54,216 bases of DNA, taken from Bacteroidales bacterium. GTDB lineage: Bacteria; Bacteroidota; Bacteroidia; Bacteroidales; FEN-979. The stretch covers positions 1 through 54,216 of the forward strand of contig JALNWG010000021.1 in assembly GCA_023231005.1 (NCBI GenBank), given 5' to 3'. The position numbers were made by a program, and so were the translations under genes. The notes under the pieces were generated by a model. That model searched no databases and was not told the origin of the DNA. It saw nothing but the letters and a program-made list of their open reading frames with translations. Shown one piece after another: positions 9,891 to 19,103 of this stretch (position 1 is the first letter of the stretch; every line of letters starts with the position of its first letter).

Positions 9891-10741
9891 CTTATGACCA
9901 TTACTTGATAATTGGTGGCTGTTTTTGCTTTTTCTTCCCACCTTTGCTCTTTCGTGAGTAAGGACAGTTTTTCATAGGCACACTTCATTTGTGGGTTCAC
10001 TTCCACCGCCTTCATCAAAGATTCGATCCCACGGTTCACCCTATGCAACTTGCAATAGCAATCTGCCATCTGGTAATAAATCTCCGCAGTGTAATTAGCT
10101 GTCTTTGGGGCAATAATTGTATAGTATTGCATCCAGTACAGGGCAGCGTCCCATTGTCCGATGGCGTGTAGTTCCAATCCCAAAAAGAATATATCCCTTG
10201 GTGATGTAGGTTTCTTTTCCAGTACACGTCGCAGTATGGTAATATTGCGCAGAGGGTCTGTCTGGTGGTTTGGTGAGGGAGTATGCCATATCTTTACTTC
10301 ATCTGAATATAAATCCGGTTGTATGCTTAATTCTTCGTGAATTTCCCCGATCCAGTGTGCCGAAGCTTTTCTAAACAACCTCAACCCCCAAAAGGTTTTT
10401 TCTTTATCCGATATGGGAGTAGAGATAGCCCGTTTGGAAAAGTTTTCATTGAGAAGTTTATACATGGAATCTACAGTAGTTGTCATTACCTCATCAGTAT
10501 CTATCGAAAGGATCCATGGATGTTGTGTGTAATCCAAAACCCGGTTCCGGGCAATAGAGAAATCATCTTCCCACCGGGAATAAAATACCTTCGCCCCCAA
10601 TGAGGTTGCGATGGAAGCGGTTTTGTCATTGCTCCCCGTGTCAAGCACAATAATCTCATCAACCCCTTTAATAGACTTAATGCAGGTTGAAATTTCCTTC
10701 TCGTTGTTCCTTGCGATTATGGCTGCTGAAATCTTTGTCAT
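9887..10741 (-). CDS. Family 2 glycosyltransferase with TPR-like tail
   Basis: 284 residues. The N-terminus TKISAAIIARNNEKEISTCI plus IIVLDTGSNDKT and SIDTDEV is a GT-A fold with the DxD-type metal/nucleotide-sugar site (DTD near residue 87). Downstream WIGEIHEEL is typical of the GT2 subgroup often found with tetratricopeptide tails, and residues about 180-270 look helical and TPR-like. It lies between tail genes (ATGA coupling to the chaperone, end-to-start with the connector gene), so it is made late. It may glycosylate a virion protein or the host surface. The acceptor is unknown. It is one of three unrelated glycosyltransferases in this window. Confidence 0.88.
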   Translation of the reverse strand: MTKISAAIIARNNEKEISTCIKSIKGVDEIIVLDTGSNDKTASIATSLGAKVFYSRWEDDFSIARNRVLDYTQHPWILSIDTDEVMTTTVDSMYKLLNENFSKRAISTPISDKEKTFWGLRLFRKASAHWIGEIHEELSIQPDLYSDEVKIWHTPSPNHQTDPLRNITILRRVLEKKPTSPRDIFFLGLELHAIGQWDAALYWMQYYTIIAPKTANYTAEIYYQMADCYCKLHRVNRGIESLMKAVEVNPQMKCAYEKLSLLTKEQRWEEKAKTATNYQVMVIR

Positions 10742-11410
10742 TTAAGAGCAGGTTTCTTTATATGTTACTGTCGTTTCGACCCGGACAGAATAATAAGGGT
10801 ATAAATCGGCCATTAACTTGTAATCTTCCACGTTGTACCCCTTGTAAACAGACTGTATGGTTTTATCATAAACATTGTTGATATGCAGTTCACAGCCCCG
10901 TTTCGGGGTATGCCTTAGCAGGGTGTCGATAACCCTGTTCCTCAATGCTTCTTTTTGTATCCGGTAATCTGAACCCCACTTAACATAATATTTGTGCCTT
11001 TTCATGTTAAAGAAAAAGACAAGGTTCAGTTTCGCCGTGATGGAAGCCCAATACACTGCTGTTTGGGCGTATTTGTCCGGGATGGAAAATGTCAAAGGGT
11101 CATCGTAATCAAAAAACAAGAACCCTGGATAACGGTCAGATGGCAAAAGTGAAATCTGATCCGTCAGGGTTCCCCCGGTACGGTTGTAAGCTAAAGGGAC
11201 AGCCTTGTTGTTTTCGTCCACGAACCGGTCAACCAGTCCAAAGACGTGTAATATCGTTTCTGCTGGTATTTCGCTTGGGGTGACAGGATAAGACTGGTCA
11301 TTGAAATAAACGTCGTACACGCCACCTATGTAGTCCACGATCTTGAATAATCCGTCCTTTGTCCCCGTGGTGGTTATTACACCGCCTTCAGTGGGGTGTT
11401 TTATGCCCAT
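10742..11410 (-). CDS. Putative head-tail connector / tail terminator protein
   Basis: 222 residues, ATG overlapping the end of the upstream gene by ten bases. Soluble mixed alpha/beta sequence (YPGFLFFDYDDPLTFSIPDK, FFFNMKRHKYYVKW). No family recognised. It sits between a minor head-tail protein and the tail genes, where neck, tail completion or tail terminator proteins are normally encoded; the assignment is by position. Confidence 0.65.
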   Translation of the reverse strand: MGIKHPTEGGVITTTGTKDGLFKIVDYIGGVYDVYFNDQSYPVTPSEIPAETILHVFGLVDRFVDENNKAVPLAYNRTGGTLTDQISLLPSDRYPGFLFFDYDDPLTFSIPDKYAQTAVYWASITAKLNLVFFFNMKRHKYYVKWGSDYRIQKEALRNRVIDTLLRHTPKRGCELHINNVYDKTIQSVYKGYNVEDYKLMADLYPYYSVRVETTVTYKETCS

Positions 11411-11841
11411 TGCCTTAGTTCTTCGATAATGTCGTCCTTAATAATTTCCTGTAACTTTTCAATATTTGGCTGTGTTAAACCGAAAATATCCGTGCCGTAC
11501 CTGTCTTGTAAGTGCAGCGTTAAATCCATTCCATCCCTGTATGTCGGCCTTGCGCTAAACTCTATTTCATTAGGTCGATAGATTATGATGAAATTACCCT
11601 CAAACTCCCCGGTGTCCCTGAGCGTGGTATGGTCATACCTTTGACTTTTTGCTTTTTTTATCCGTTGTGTACTCTTTTTGTATGGTGGTAATTGCCGTCC
11701 CTCGCTATCTATCCCTTGTTCATACAATTGATCTTTCCAGTTCATGTAAACCAATACCTTTTCTTTTTTTTCCACGGCACGATTGATAATCTGTCCCATG
11801 TCCACCGATGAGGCTCCTTCTATGAAATGATCTATGGTCAT
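11401..11841 (-). CDS. Putative neck / tail completion protein
   Basis: The start is set at ATG 11839-11841 (MTIDHFIEGASSVDM), which overlaps the upstream stop as ATGA and has a G-rich sequence in front (GGGTGGGGG); a longer in-frame start would lie inside the previous gene. About 146 residues, charged, with the stretch DSEGRQLPPYKKSTQRIKKAKSQ and LRDTGEFEGNF, which recalls small neck proteins of the HK97 gp10 / morphogenesis group. That match is by eye and not firm. Confidence 0.65.
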   Translation of the reverse strand: MTIDHFIEGASSVDMGQIINRAVEKKEKVLVYMNWKDQLYEQGIDSEGRQLPPYKKSTQRIKKAKSQRYDHTTLRDTGEFEGNFIIIYRPNEIEFSARPTYRDGMDLTLHLQDRYGTDIFGLTQPNIEKLQEIIKDDIIEELRQWA

Positions 11842-13127
11842 ATCGCCCCCACCCTTATCCCCCTTTTGGTTTGTTTTCCCATGCAAGGAGTGTTCAAATC
11901 ATTTACACCCAAGGCTACACTCTGATATTCCTTTGCTAAATCCAGTTCCATGCCAGACCGGTACGTTTTGTTAGGATCACCTTTTATTTCCAGGTAAGCA
12001 TCAGTCTTTATCGACTTGCTTACCCCGTCCATGCGTGTTGAAAAGGCAATAGCTTTTACCACGTCCACGGCCACCTGTTTCCAGAGCAACCGGGCAAACG
12101 ATTTACGGTTATTGACAAAGAAATCCGTTAAATCACACGTCACTGTAATGGCTAAATTCAAACCCCAATTCTGGACTTCATACCCCACGCCGTCCATGTC
12201 CGGGAGCGAAACCCCGTTGAGGTACTGGCTTGAAAAACTTACCGGTGTAAACTTGAAATACCGGTTACGTAACTGCCAGGCATAAAGGTTATATTTATCC
12301 ATCATACAACTCCCACAGGGTTCCACCGTCAAATCGACTTCCCTTTGTATTGCCTGACCGGTTAAATCATCCTCGAAATATCCCAAGTACCATGCGCCAC
12401 CGGCATCATTCTTTGAATACTTGGCAAAATTCATTTCAATAGCAGTGGTGGGTACAAACCATTCTAAACTCTTTGCCTTGGTGGTAGTCATCGTGTAGGT
12501 CAAAACAGCATCATCCTGGGAAGAATGGAACAGGTAAATCTTTAATGCAGCCTGGGTTTGGGTAAATTGTCCCCCGATCCTCTTAATGGCCAACTGTAAA
12601 CCTGTATAGTCTTTTACCTTAAATTCATAACCCACGAACCTGCCTTGTCCCACCACGGTTGAGGTAATCCTCCCTTCGCCGTCGAACAGTTGGGTATCCT
12701 CCATGATAGACTTGGTAGCGCTCTGTAACTGTTTTTCATCAATAAAGCGGTAAAGCATATTGACAATAGAGGCCTTGGTAAGGTTTTCTATATAAGTAGA
12801 TAGCATGGGCAGCCACCATGTAGGGTTCGATGAAGGTGTTTTCCCAAGGTTAGTCCCTTGCAGGGAAACATAAATGATAGAATCACTACGGACTATTGCT
12901 CCCAAGGCATAGGTTGTACCGGCGGCATAGGCGGCAGCCGTCATCCCATCATAGTTCGGGGCAATGGCTTCAATATTTTCGATCGAAACAAGCGGATGGA
13001 CGTCGTTGTAGTATAACCCGGACTCGCTGACTTTTAGGGCTGCGGAAAGTTTAGGCATTTCAGTATCACTCGATTCCCGCCAGCCTATGAGGGAAAGGAA
13101 CGATGCTTGCACTGTTGATACGTCCAT
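11838..13127 (-). CDS. Structural protein with carbohydrate-binding-like insert
   Basis: 429 residues. Near residues 65-108 the phrase YAAGTTYALGAIVRSDSIIY, followed by a Gly-Lys-Thr/Ser-Asn-Pro-x-Trp-Trp ending, resembles the small CBM5/12-type module (A-x-x-Y-x-x-G-x-x-V ... W). The rest is beta-rich and not recognised. It stands in the connector block between the signal-peptide proteins and the neck genes. It may be a virion surface or head-tail joining protein; the module suggests glycan contact (inference). Confidence 0.65.
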   Translation of the reverse strand: MDVSTVQASFLSLIGWRESSDTEMPKLSAALKVSESGLYYNDVHPLVSIENIEAIAPNYDGMTAAAYAAGTTYALGAIVRSDSIIYVSLQGTNLGKTPSSNPTWWLPMLSTYIENLTKASIVNMLYRFIDEKQLQSATKSIMEDTQLFDGEGRITSTVVGQGRFVGYEFKVKDYTGLQLAIKRIGGQFTQTQAALKIYLFHSSQDDAVLTYTMTTTKAKSLEWFVPTTAIEMNFAKYSKNDAGGAWYLGYFEDDLTGQAIQREVDLTVEPCGSCMMDKYNLYAWQLRNRYFKFTPVSFSSQYLNGVSLPDMDGVGYEVQNWGLNLAITVTCDLTDFFVNNRKSFARLLWKQVAVDVVKAIAFSTRMDGVSKSIKTDAYLEIKGDPNKTYRSGMELDLAKEYQSVALGVNDLNTPCMGKQTKRGIRVGAI

Positions 13128-13139
13128 TTAGAGAGGGTA

Positions 13140-13952
13140 TTATGGGTTCAGCTTCGCCCAAGAAGGAGGATCACCCGCTATTAATCCATAAAAATTGCCA
13201 TTGTAAAACATGATCGTGCCGAGGTTGGCAGTCGATCCATGCCCTGTCGTGTCAGTTCCGGAACATTGTATTTTTGGTGTGAGTACCGTAACAGTTGTCG
13301 AAACCGTGCCGATATTCAAAAGGTTTGCCACCACTTCGCTTGACGTGGTGTCCCTTTGTATAATCTGGACATCGCCCGTACCCGCCTTGTCTTGTAAATA
13401 AACATCGGCAAGGTTTTTAAATACTGCCCGCCCGTGAGGGTTGCCTACCTGTTGCTGTATAAGGACTTTCCAATCTTTTGTACTCCCGTCGTCACCGAAA
13501 TAAACAGTTGAATCTAAATATGTAGTCCCGGAATTCGTTAAAGATGATACATTTGAAACAACCACTGACCCGGTAAACGTCGGGGAGGCCAAAGGTGCTC
13601 TTAACGCTAAAAGTAATCCAGCCCCGTAACGTGAGATAACCTTTCCCCCAGGTATGGTATCATACCAGAAAACGATATTGGTTGTGTCTATTAATGTCGA
13701 AAACAGGATACGTTTTAGCACACCATTTTCGTAATGTACAATTGAATCAGCAGTAACATCATCAGGCATGGAAAATATTGTAATACCCGATCCACGTATA
13801 GCGTCGCTGAACGTACCGGTAACAGCTTTTATGGAGTCCGTAGCCGTTATATCAGATACAGAAACGCCCCAATCCAACGACGGGCGGATAACGTGCTGAC
13901 AGAAGCCGCAAACGCTCCAAAGCGAGAATAAAACAATAAGTATCTTTTTCAT
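13140..13952 (-). CDS. Signal-peptide fibre-like protein
   Basis: 270 residues. MKKILIVLFSLWSVCGFCQ is a Sec signal peptide; a Cys just before Q makes a lipoprotein reading possible but the box is not canonical. The mature part has fibre-like phrases (LASPTFTGSVVVSN, YLDSTVYFGDDGS, LYNIG-type repeats) and ends SWAKLNP, like short head or tail fibres. It stands between the capsid and connector genes, an odd place for an exported protein. Head fibre or decoration role is inferred. Confidence 0.7.
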   Translation of the reverse strand: MKKILIVLFSLWSVCGFCQHVIRPSLDWGVSVSDITATDSIKAVTGTFSDAIRGSGITIFSMPDDVTADSIVHYENGVLKRILFSTLIDTTNIVFWYDTIPGGKVISRYGAGLLLALRAPLASPTFTGSVVVSNVSSLTNSGTTYLDSTVYFGDDGSTKDWKVLIQQQVGNPHGRAVFKNLADVYLQDKAGTGDVQIIQRDTTSSEVVANLLNIGTVSTTVTVLTPKIQCSGTDTTGHGSTANLGTIMFYNGNFYGLIAGDPPSWAKLNP

Positions 13953-13953
13953 T

Positions 13954-14346
13954 TTAGTTCAAGGTTTTAAAAACATACCAAACTGTTGCAGGGAGTGTTT
14001 GACCGGCCTCTATGGTAAAATTCAATCGCATGTACCGGAATGAACAACGGTCGTCTTCGAATGCCTTGACCCCATCCGAAACAAGCGTTGCAGATGAAAG
14101 GTTTGCATAGTCGATCCATGAAGAATTATCCGGAGATACCTGTACTTTTACAGTTGAGGTGGTCGATGTGGTTGTACCACAAAGAATAGTGATACTCCAC
14201 GAAGAATAAACCCCGGAAGTGGTCAGTAAAATGGTAGTATCCTGTGTAATGGTCTTGGCGTCGAGTACCCTCTTCCATGATATACCTTGCGACATACCGA
14301 TAAGAGGGATTATGGCAATTATTGCTAATATGATCAGCTTTTTCAT
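13954..14346 (-). CDS. Small signal-peptide beta-rich protein
   Basis: 130 residues. Signal peptide MKKLIILAIIAIIPLIGMSQ, then a compact beta-rich domain with VQVSPDNSSWIDYANLS and a C-terminus YMRLNFTIEAGQTLPATVWY. The same layout (a DNSxW motif and an aromatic C-terminus) recurs in the protein at 16391-16975, so the two look like distant paralogues. It lies directly after the major capsid gene, where decoration proteins are common. Decoration or head-fibre role is inferred from position. Confidence 0.7.
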   Translation of the reverse strand: MKKLIILAIIAIIPLIGMSQGISWKRVLDAKTITQDTTILLTTSGVYSSWSITILCGTTTSTTSTVKVQVSPDNSSWIDYANLSSATLVSDGVKAFEDDRCSFRYMRLNFTIEAGQTLPATVWYVFKTLN

Positions 14347-14421
14347 TTTTCCGATTTTTTATTGAAAAAAGAAGGCGGTGTGTTTCTACGGTACACTCGC
14401 CTAAGACCATCGTTACCCTAA

Positions 14422-15444
14422 TTAAAGGGAGAGGATATCAGCCTTATAGATGGGCGATGCCCCTGCGCTGATGTACGGAGAAACGAGTGCATAATCAAAT
14501 GAGAAGTTGAAATTTTCGATCACGCTGGCTTCCAGTCCTGCCCCGCCTTCGGTAGTGTTGTCGGCACAGGTGGCCTGAACATGCAAACCGGATGTTACCC
14601 CGATCATTGGAAGGGTTGCAGTAGTCCAGTAATTGCTTTCAGACAATCTCGCACCCCTGCGGCTTTCCGGGTCAATCCAGTCAAGGATTCCGATAGAGCC
14701 ATTCGGCATGATGAAGAAGGTAGCATTTGCCCCACCCGACAAGGCAACACGGTTGCTATAATCGAAGGAGAAATCACCAAACTGGAACACGGTGTTGGCA
14801 GAGTTTCCCGCACCCTGGTTGGCAAAGTATTGGTTCACAGACATGAGGGCCGGAGAAGCCACGATATTAAATGGCCCAACGAAATCATCCTGGAACATGG
14901 ACTGGTAAAGTTCACTCAGGTAGGTTGGCTTGGAAGCCTGTGGGATCTGAACGACACTGGAAGAAAACGCAAACGGCGCATTTTCGGCTGTGAAAGTTGT
15001 GGACTTCACGGCGTTGAGTTTGGTATAAATAGCAGTGTCCATTTCCTTTGCCATCGCCAGCTCCATTTGCTGCATTTTGTGTTTGAAATCTTCCACGTAA
15101 GCAATGTCATTGTTGTTATACTGCGAGGGAACCATATGGAACCCGTTAGCAATAGTCACCCATGATAAGGTCACCAGGGCAGATACGCTGGATTGTGTTG
15201 CGCCGGTACAGGTACGTACCGAAGTATTGGAAAAAGCTATTTTCTGCAATACCTGGACTTTTGTAGCCCTTTCTGCTGTTCCACGGGCTTTGATAATTTC
15301 GGCTGTGGAAATCAGGTTCGGGGTGTCCCGTTTTGCAAGGGACAAAAGGCCAAGGCCAGTTCCCCTGTTTTCAAATTTATCCAGCGATGCGCTGGAATAC
15401 TGCTGACGGTATTCCGTGAGGGCAGTTGCGGCTAAGTATGCCAT
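14422..15444 (-). CDS. Major capsid protein
   Basis: 340 residues, no signal peptide. Placed two genes after the portal-proximal genes and right after a scaffold-like gene. Contains the stretch FQDDFVGPFNIVASPALMSV and later GSIGILDWIDPESRRGARLS, which fit HK97-fold capsid proteins of Bacteroidetes phages (short N-arm, long central helix AYVEDFKHKMQQMELAMAKEM around residues 118-138). Size and gene order are the main support. Confidence 0.88.
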   Translation of the reverse strand: MAYLAATALTEYRQQYSSASLDKFENRGTGLGLLSLAKRDTPNLISTAEIIKARGTAERATKVQVLQKIAFSNTSVRTCTGATQSSVSALVTLSWVTIANGFHMVPSQYNNNDIAYVEDFKHKMQQMELAMAKEMDTAIYTKLNAVKSTTFTAENAPFAFSSSVVQIPQASKPTYLSELYQSMFQDDFVGPFNIVASPALMSVNQYFANQGAGNSANTVFQFGDFSFDYSNRVALSGGANATFFIMPNGSIGILDWIDPESRRGARLSESNYWTTATLPMIGVTSGLHVQATCADNTTEGGAGLEASVIENFNFSFDYALVSPYISAGASPIYKADILSL

Positions 15445-15501
15445 GATAAGAGAGTTTTTTAAAAGTTAGTAATCGAGTTTTCACAATTGCCCCTTGTTTT
15501 A

Positions 15502-16365
15502 TTAAAGTGGTAAGTTTTTGCTGTACTTGTCAAATGCCAAGTTAAACTTTGGCGTATTGTATGGTAGCCCTGCGGTTTCAATGAGAAACTTTGTTAATTC
15601 AAGTTTCGATTGAACATTTACCGGTATGGCCACATCAATATCATCCTTACCGTCTTTGTCTTTTTTTACTTCCGGTGGTTTAGTCCCGGCCCCTGGTTTC
15701 TGGTTTATTTTATCAATGATAGGATCGAGTTCGATTGCCATCAGTTCTTCTGCCGTATATGGTTTGAATGTTTCCTTATTGATCCGTGGGTTGCCGTCGG
15801 CATCCATGAAAACCAACTGCCCGTCAACGATCTTTCCTTTGGCAGCTAATTTGCTTTTTGCGTTATCAATAAAGGTGTCCAGTACCGGTTTTGGCATGTT
15901 GGCAAATTTCAAAGAGCGGGTCGAAGCATCCAAAATGTTCTTCACGTCCTTTTGTGCCAAATCAGATTGCATCTTGTCGTACTTTGCCTTCCAATCGTTA
16001 TCTTTTTCGATCGAAGCCTTACGAAGTGCCTCAATCTCTTTGAGCAGGTCAGGAGAACCACCAACCTTGAGTTTTTCAACTTCTTTTTTGGCCGTTTCGG
16101 ATTCTTCTTTAAACTGTTTAACCACCTCCGGCCAGTATTTGTAAGTTTTTACATCGGCTGGTTTCTGCAACCCGGTGATAGTGGTAAAGTCGGCATCAAC
16201 ATCGTCATAGACTTTTGCAATCCGGCTTTTAAGTTCCTGCTCTATGGTTGTTTTCTTGAAGTTTTCCAATAGCGTAGCCTGTTCTTCCGGCGTATGCACG
16301 AATATTTCGGTTGCTTCAAGCCCCTGGATAGTTTTTATTGCTTCCTCTTTGTTATATTTTGGCAT
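15502..16365 (-). CDS. Scaffolding protein
   Basis: 287 residues, very charged. Residues about 80-155 form a predicted coiled coil (EESETAKKEVEKLKVGG, EIEALRKASIEKDNDWKAKY), followed by a short conserved segment (LKFANMPKPVLDTFIDNAKS) and a linker rich in Lys, Pro and Asp. The start has AAGGGGA upstream. This composition directly before the major capsid gene is typical of phage scaffolds. No protease is visible nearby. Confidence 0.85.
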   Translation of the reverse strand: MPKYNKEEAIKTIQGLEATEIFVHTPEEQATLLENFKKTTIEQELKSRIAKVYDDVDADFTTITGLQKPADVKTYKYWPEVVKQFKEESETAKKEVEKLKVGGSPDLLKEIEALRKASIEKDNDWKAKYDKMQSDLAQKDVKNILDASTRSLKFANMPKPVLDTFIDNAKSKLAAKGKIVDGQLVFMDADGNPRINKETFKPYTAEELMAIELDPIIDKINQKPGAGTKPPEVKKDKDGKDDIDVAIPVNVQSKLELTKFLIETAGLPYNTPKFNLAFDKYSKNLPL

Positions 16366-16390
16366 AATATTTCCCCTTTAAATGTTTGTT

Positions 16391-16975
16391 TTACAGTTTT
16401 TTAAGAATGTAGTATATAGCAGGATATGCGCTATAATTGGAAGAAGCGGTGAACGATGTAATTTTCACACGGGAATAAGGGGCTACGCACCCAACAGGCA
16501 TGAACACACAGCCCCCGGCAGTGGATGTAGTGGTCACCATATCACGGGCAGAGGTCAGGTAAGTATAGACACCTGATCCAAATACCTTAGGGTTCCCGTT
16601 TCGATACTGGGTTTGTGTTGCCACAGTTGAAGCCCCGGCATTTGTCCACTTTATCCAATTAGAATTGTCATAGGATATTTCAAAGGTTATCTGACATGAG
16701 TCAAACATGTCGGCTGCCTTTGTAGGTAATGCAATGGCTACCTCAATAGCGTAAATCTCATAATCCTTTGGGATAACCGTGGTGGAAACGACCAAGCCGC
16801 TTGCCACAGTCCCGGCATTGTTGTAATAGAAATACTTGGTTGTGCCGGAAGGTCCCGCCGAGGCGGTTAAGGAATCGTCACTTTTGGTTGCGAATGCTAT
16901 CTGCTTAATGAACAACTGCCCGAAAGAGGTAGAAGCAAGAAACAAAACTGCGAGGATCAATACTAATTTTTTCAT
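16391..16975 (-). CDS. Signal-peptide beta-rich protein, paralogue-like
   Basis: 194 residues. Signal peptide MKKLVLILAVLFLASTSFGQ, then a beta-rich domain with FEISYDNSNWIKWTN and an aromatic end SNYSAYPAIYYILKKL. It resembles the 130-residue protein near 14 kb in the DNSxW region and ending. It is encoded between portal and scaffold genes, where an exported product is unexpected. A virion-surface role is inferred. Confidence 0.7.
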   Translation of the reverse strand: MKKLVLILAVLFLASTSFGQLFIKQIAFATKSDDSLTASAGPSGTTKYFYYNNAGTVASGLVVSTTVIPKDYEIYAIEVAIALPTKAADMFDSCQITFEISYDNSNWIKWTNAGASTVATQTQYRNGNPKVFGSGVYTYLTSARDMVTTTSTAGGCVFMPVGCVAPYSRVKITSFTASSNYSAYPAIYYILKKL

Positions 16976-16987
16976 TTTTTTAAAGAG

Positions 16988-17329
16988 TTATTTGTTTGAC
17001 AATGGTTTTCTTCCAAACCGTGGCCGTATAGCATTTGCATCAGGTTCGGGTTTTGGCTGTTCCGGTTCTTCCGGGGTTTCCTCCTTTTTTACAAAGGTTG
17101 GGTCATGGATAATTTCCTCTTCACGGAAGCGAAAGTGCTTTTTGTGTTTTAGAAATTGAGCAAAGTCACGTGGAGAAAAAACTATTACACGTTCTTCGAC
17201 AATTGGCTTATACTCATCTGCGGTTGGGTATTCCTCTATCACCCGTAAATGGTAAAATTCCCTTGATTCTTCATTGATTTTGTACCGGCTGTTCTTGTTG
17301 GCCGATATTTGCGGTTTCTGGTTTGGCAT
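16988..17329 (-). CDS. Small head-region protein
   Basis: 113 residues, charged, with a Pro/Glu-rich tail (ETPEEPEQPKPEPDANA). The start ATG has AAGGGG seven bases upstream and overlaps the portal 3' end by 59 bases. No family recognised; the position between portal and scaffold suggests a head accessory role. Confidence 0.65.
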   Translation of the reverse strand: MPNQKPQISANKNSRYKINEESREFYHLRVIEEYPTADEYKPIVEERVIVFSPRDFAQFLKHKKHFRFREEEIIHDPTFVKKEETPEEPEQPKPEPDANAIRPRFGRKPLSNK

Positions 17330-18926
17330 ATCCCCTTATTGTTTGGTTAATGATGTTAATTTTTTCATAGTATTCAAACTGGTTCCCAAATTGGGTCAGT
17401 GGCACGTTTTCCCTTTCAAACCTCTGTAACAAGGCGTCAAGGTGTAATTTGATGAACATGTTGTCGTCCCCGATCAACCCAGGGTTTACAGAGTAAATTG
17501 TAAACACATCCTCGATAGATTTTGACGGTAACGGGTCAAGGTCAAGGACAATCTTCATCCTCTTTTTGGTTTCTGAATCTGCCCGGTACTTGGTTTCAAA
17601 ATATTGCCGGGTTATGTCAGAAATAATGGCATCCGGGACTCTCTTTTCTTTTGCCAGTGAGAGGCTGTTAAGCAGGGCGTATTCGTCGGTGAGGTAAAAC
17701 TGTGTACCGTAATCGACCTCAACATTAAGGAAACCCTCACCATAGGCCATAAGGCATAGGGTTTCGATAACCCATTCATTGATCTCCTCAAACTGGTACT
17801 TGATTTTGGTGATCACGTCCTGTTTGGACTCAAACCCGCTTTCGATCTGCTTTTCATTCTTGGCTGCATCGTTACGGACTTCGCCAGAGTCACCGACCAC
17901 GGACTTGAAAATCCTGTCCCAATCTTCTTTTATCCTGGTATTGATGAATTTTAGAATTTCAGGATCGGCGTTTACAAATTTGACGGCGTTAACATTGAGG
18001 TCAGGGTCTTCCTTACTCGTGGGCGGTGGTGAGGTGATTACTGCACCTGCCCCTAAAAAGTCTTTGCCTATTCCCTCTTTCTTCTTTTTTTGGTCGCCAG
18101 GGTCGCCTTCGTACTCCTTTTCGATGTCATAGGTGGCCAGTATAGGATATTTGCCGTACATTTCGGCGTAATCCCTTGAAACCATATCGAACAGTAACTT
18201 GTCAAGTTCCCCAAGGACAGAAGTTATGGGTGACTTACGGTTTACCTCGTTATCGTTGGTCAACCTCTCCCGCCATAGCATATGCGCTGGCACCCTGCCA
18301 ATTGGGTTTGGCACTTCCCGGATCAACTTCAGCACATCCCTGCGCTCACCGTTAAATACCCTGATCCATTCTTTGTCCATCGACACGATATGGCCTTCCC
18401 CGTCCTCGTAAATGACATATTCAACATTATCGTCACAATCAACCGAAATGTCAATAAGGGAAGAAGTGCCTATAAAGTAGTAGTAAGGTTTGCCTGTGTC
18501 TTGTGGCATATCACATACCACGACAGAGTCAACGTCCCCCTGTAAAGCCCTGAATGCTTTTAGTTGGAAATCATCGTTGTCAAAGAACGTTTTAAAGTCA
18601 GCTAATAGGCTTTTATCGCTCAGTTTTATGTCTATGGTGCGGTTTTCACCTTCAAATACCCTTGCCAGGTTCTTCCAGATAGATTCTGTCAGTTCGTTGG
18701 TAGGCAGTGGGTAGTTTATTAGTTGCTTAAACCTCTCTGACTTGTCAGCGGGGAGTAATTTTTCAACCCACCATATAAAATCCGGCAGATAAGTAGCCGT
18801 TGCGTCGTTATAACATAAAGTGGCATCGTTGTGAAACCTCAGCCTACGGCTGTGGACTATTCCCCTGCGGATCGCTGTCTCGCTTCGGGGTTTTGTCACC
18901 AATGCCTGTATTTCGCTGATTGTCAT
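17271..18926 (-). CDS. Portal protein
   Basis: 551 residues. Located between the large terminase and capsid genes. Features seen in portals: an early FIWWVEKLLPADKSERFK region, the stem-like segment KFVNADPEILKFINTRIKED, and a C-terminal helical part ending in a Gln-rich tail. The segment DIEKEYEGDPGDQKKKKEGI is a charged loop. The start overlaps the preceding small gene by 83 bases. Support comes from size, order and general pattern, not an exact motif. Confidence 0.87.
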   Translation of the reverse strand: MTISEIQALVTKPRSETAIRRGIVHSRRLRFHNDATLCYNDATATYLPDFIWWVEKLLPADKSERFKQLINYPLPTNELTESIWKNLARVFEGENRTIDIKLSDKSLLADFKTFFDNDDFQLKAFRALQGDVDSVVVCDMPQDTGKPYYYFIGTSSLIDISVDCDDNVEYVIYEDGEGHIVSMDKEWIRVFNGERRDVLKLIREVPNPIGRVPAHMLWRERLTNDNEVNRKSPITSVLGELDKLLFDMVSRDYAEMYGKYPILATYDIEKEYEGDPGDQKKKKEGIGKDFLGAGAVITSPPPTSKEDPDLNVNAVKFVNADPEILKFINTRIKEDWDRIFKSVVGDSGEVRNDAAKNEKQIESGFESKQDVITKIKYQFEEINEWVIETLCLMAYGEGFLNVEVDYGTQFYLTDEYALLNSLSLAKEKRVPDAIISDITRQYFETKYRADSETKKRMKIVLDLDPLPSKSIEDVFTIYSVNPGLIGDDNMFIKLHLDALLQRFERENVPLTQFGNQFEYYEKINIINQTIRGYAKPETANIGQQEQPVQNQ

Positions 18927-19101
18927 TCTTTGGTTTCTTTTTCAACTGTAAAATGCCATCTTTGTACTGCCAATCGTCACCCACGATCTTCCAGCAGTTA
19001 CTTTCACGGATATGTTTTTCGGCTTGAATCCGATAAATCTCCTGTGCTTCTTCGGGTGTACGTTCGATAATACACCCTTGTATTGTTGATAGTTTTACCA
19101 T
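18844..19101 (-). CDS. Small hypothetical protein before portal
   Basis: 85 residues. Helical N-terminus (RTPEEAQEIYRIQAEKHIRE), then a basic, disordered tail. Its last 83 bases overlap the portal start in another frame. No family recognised. It could be a small head accessory protein. Confidence 0.6.
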   Translation of the reverse strand: MVKLSTIQGCIIERTPEEAQEIYRIQAEKHIRESNCWKIVGDDWQYKDGILQLKKKPKNDNQRNTGIGDKTPKRDSDPQGNSPQP

Positions 19102-19103
19102 TG

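Noticed and set aside
14581..15165. Plus-strand ORF of 194 codons over the capsid gene
   Set aside because: Antisense shadow of the major capsid gene; no recognisable protein features.
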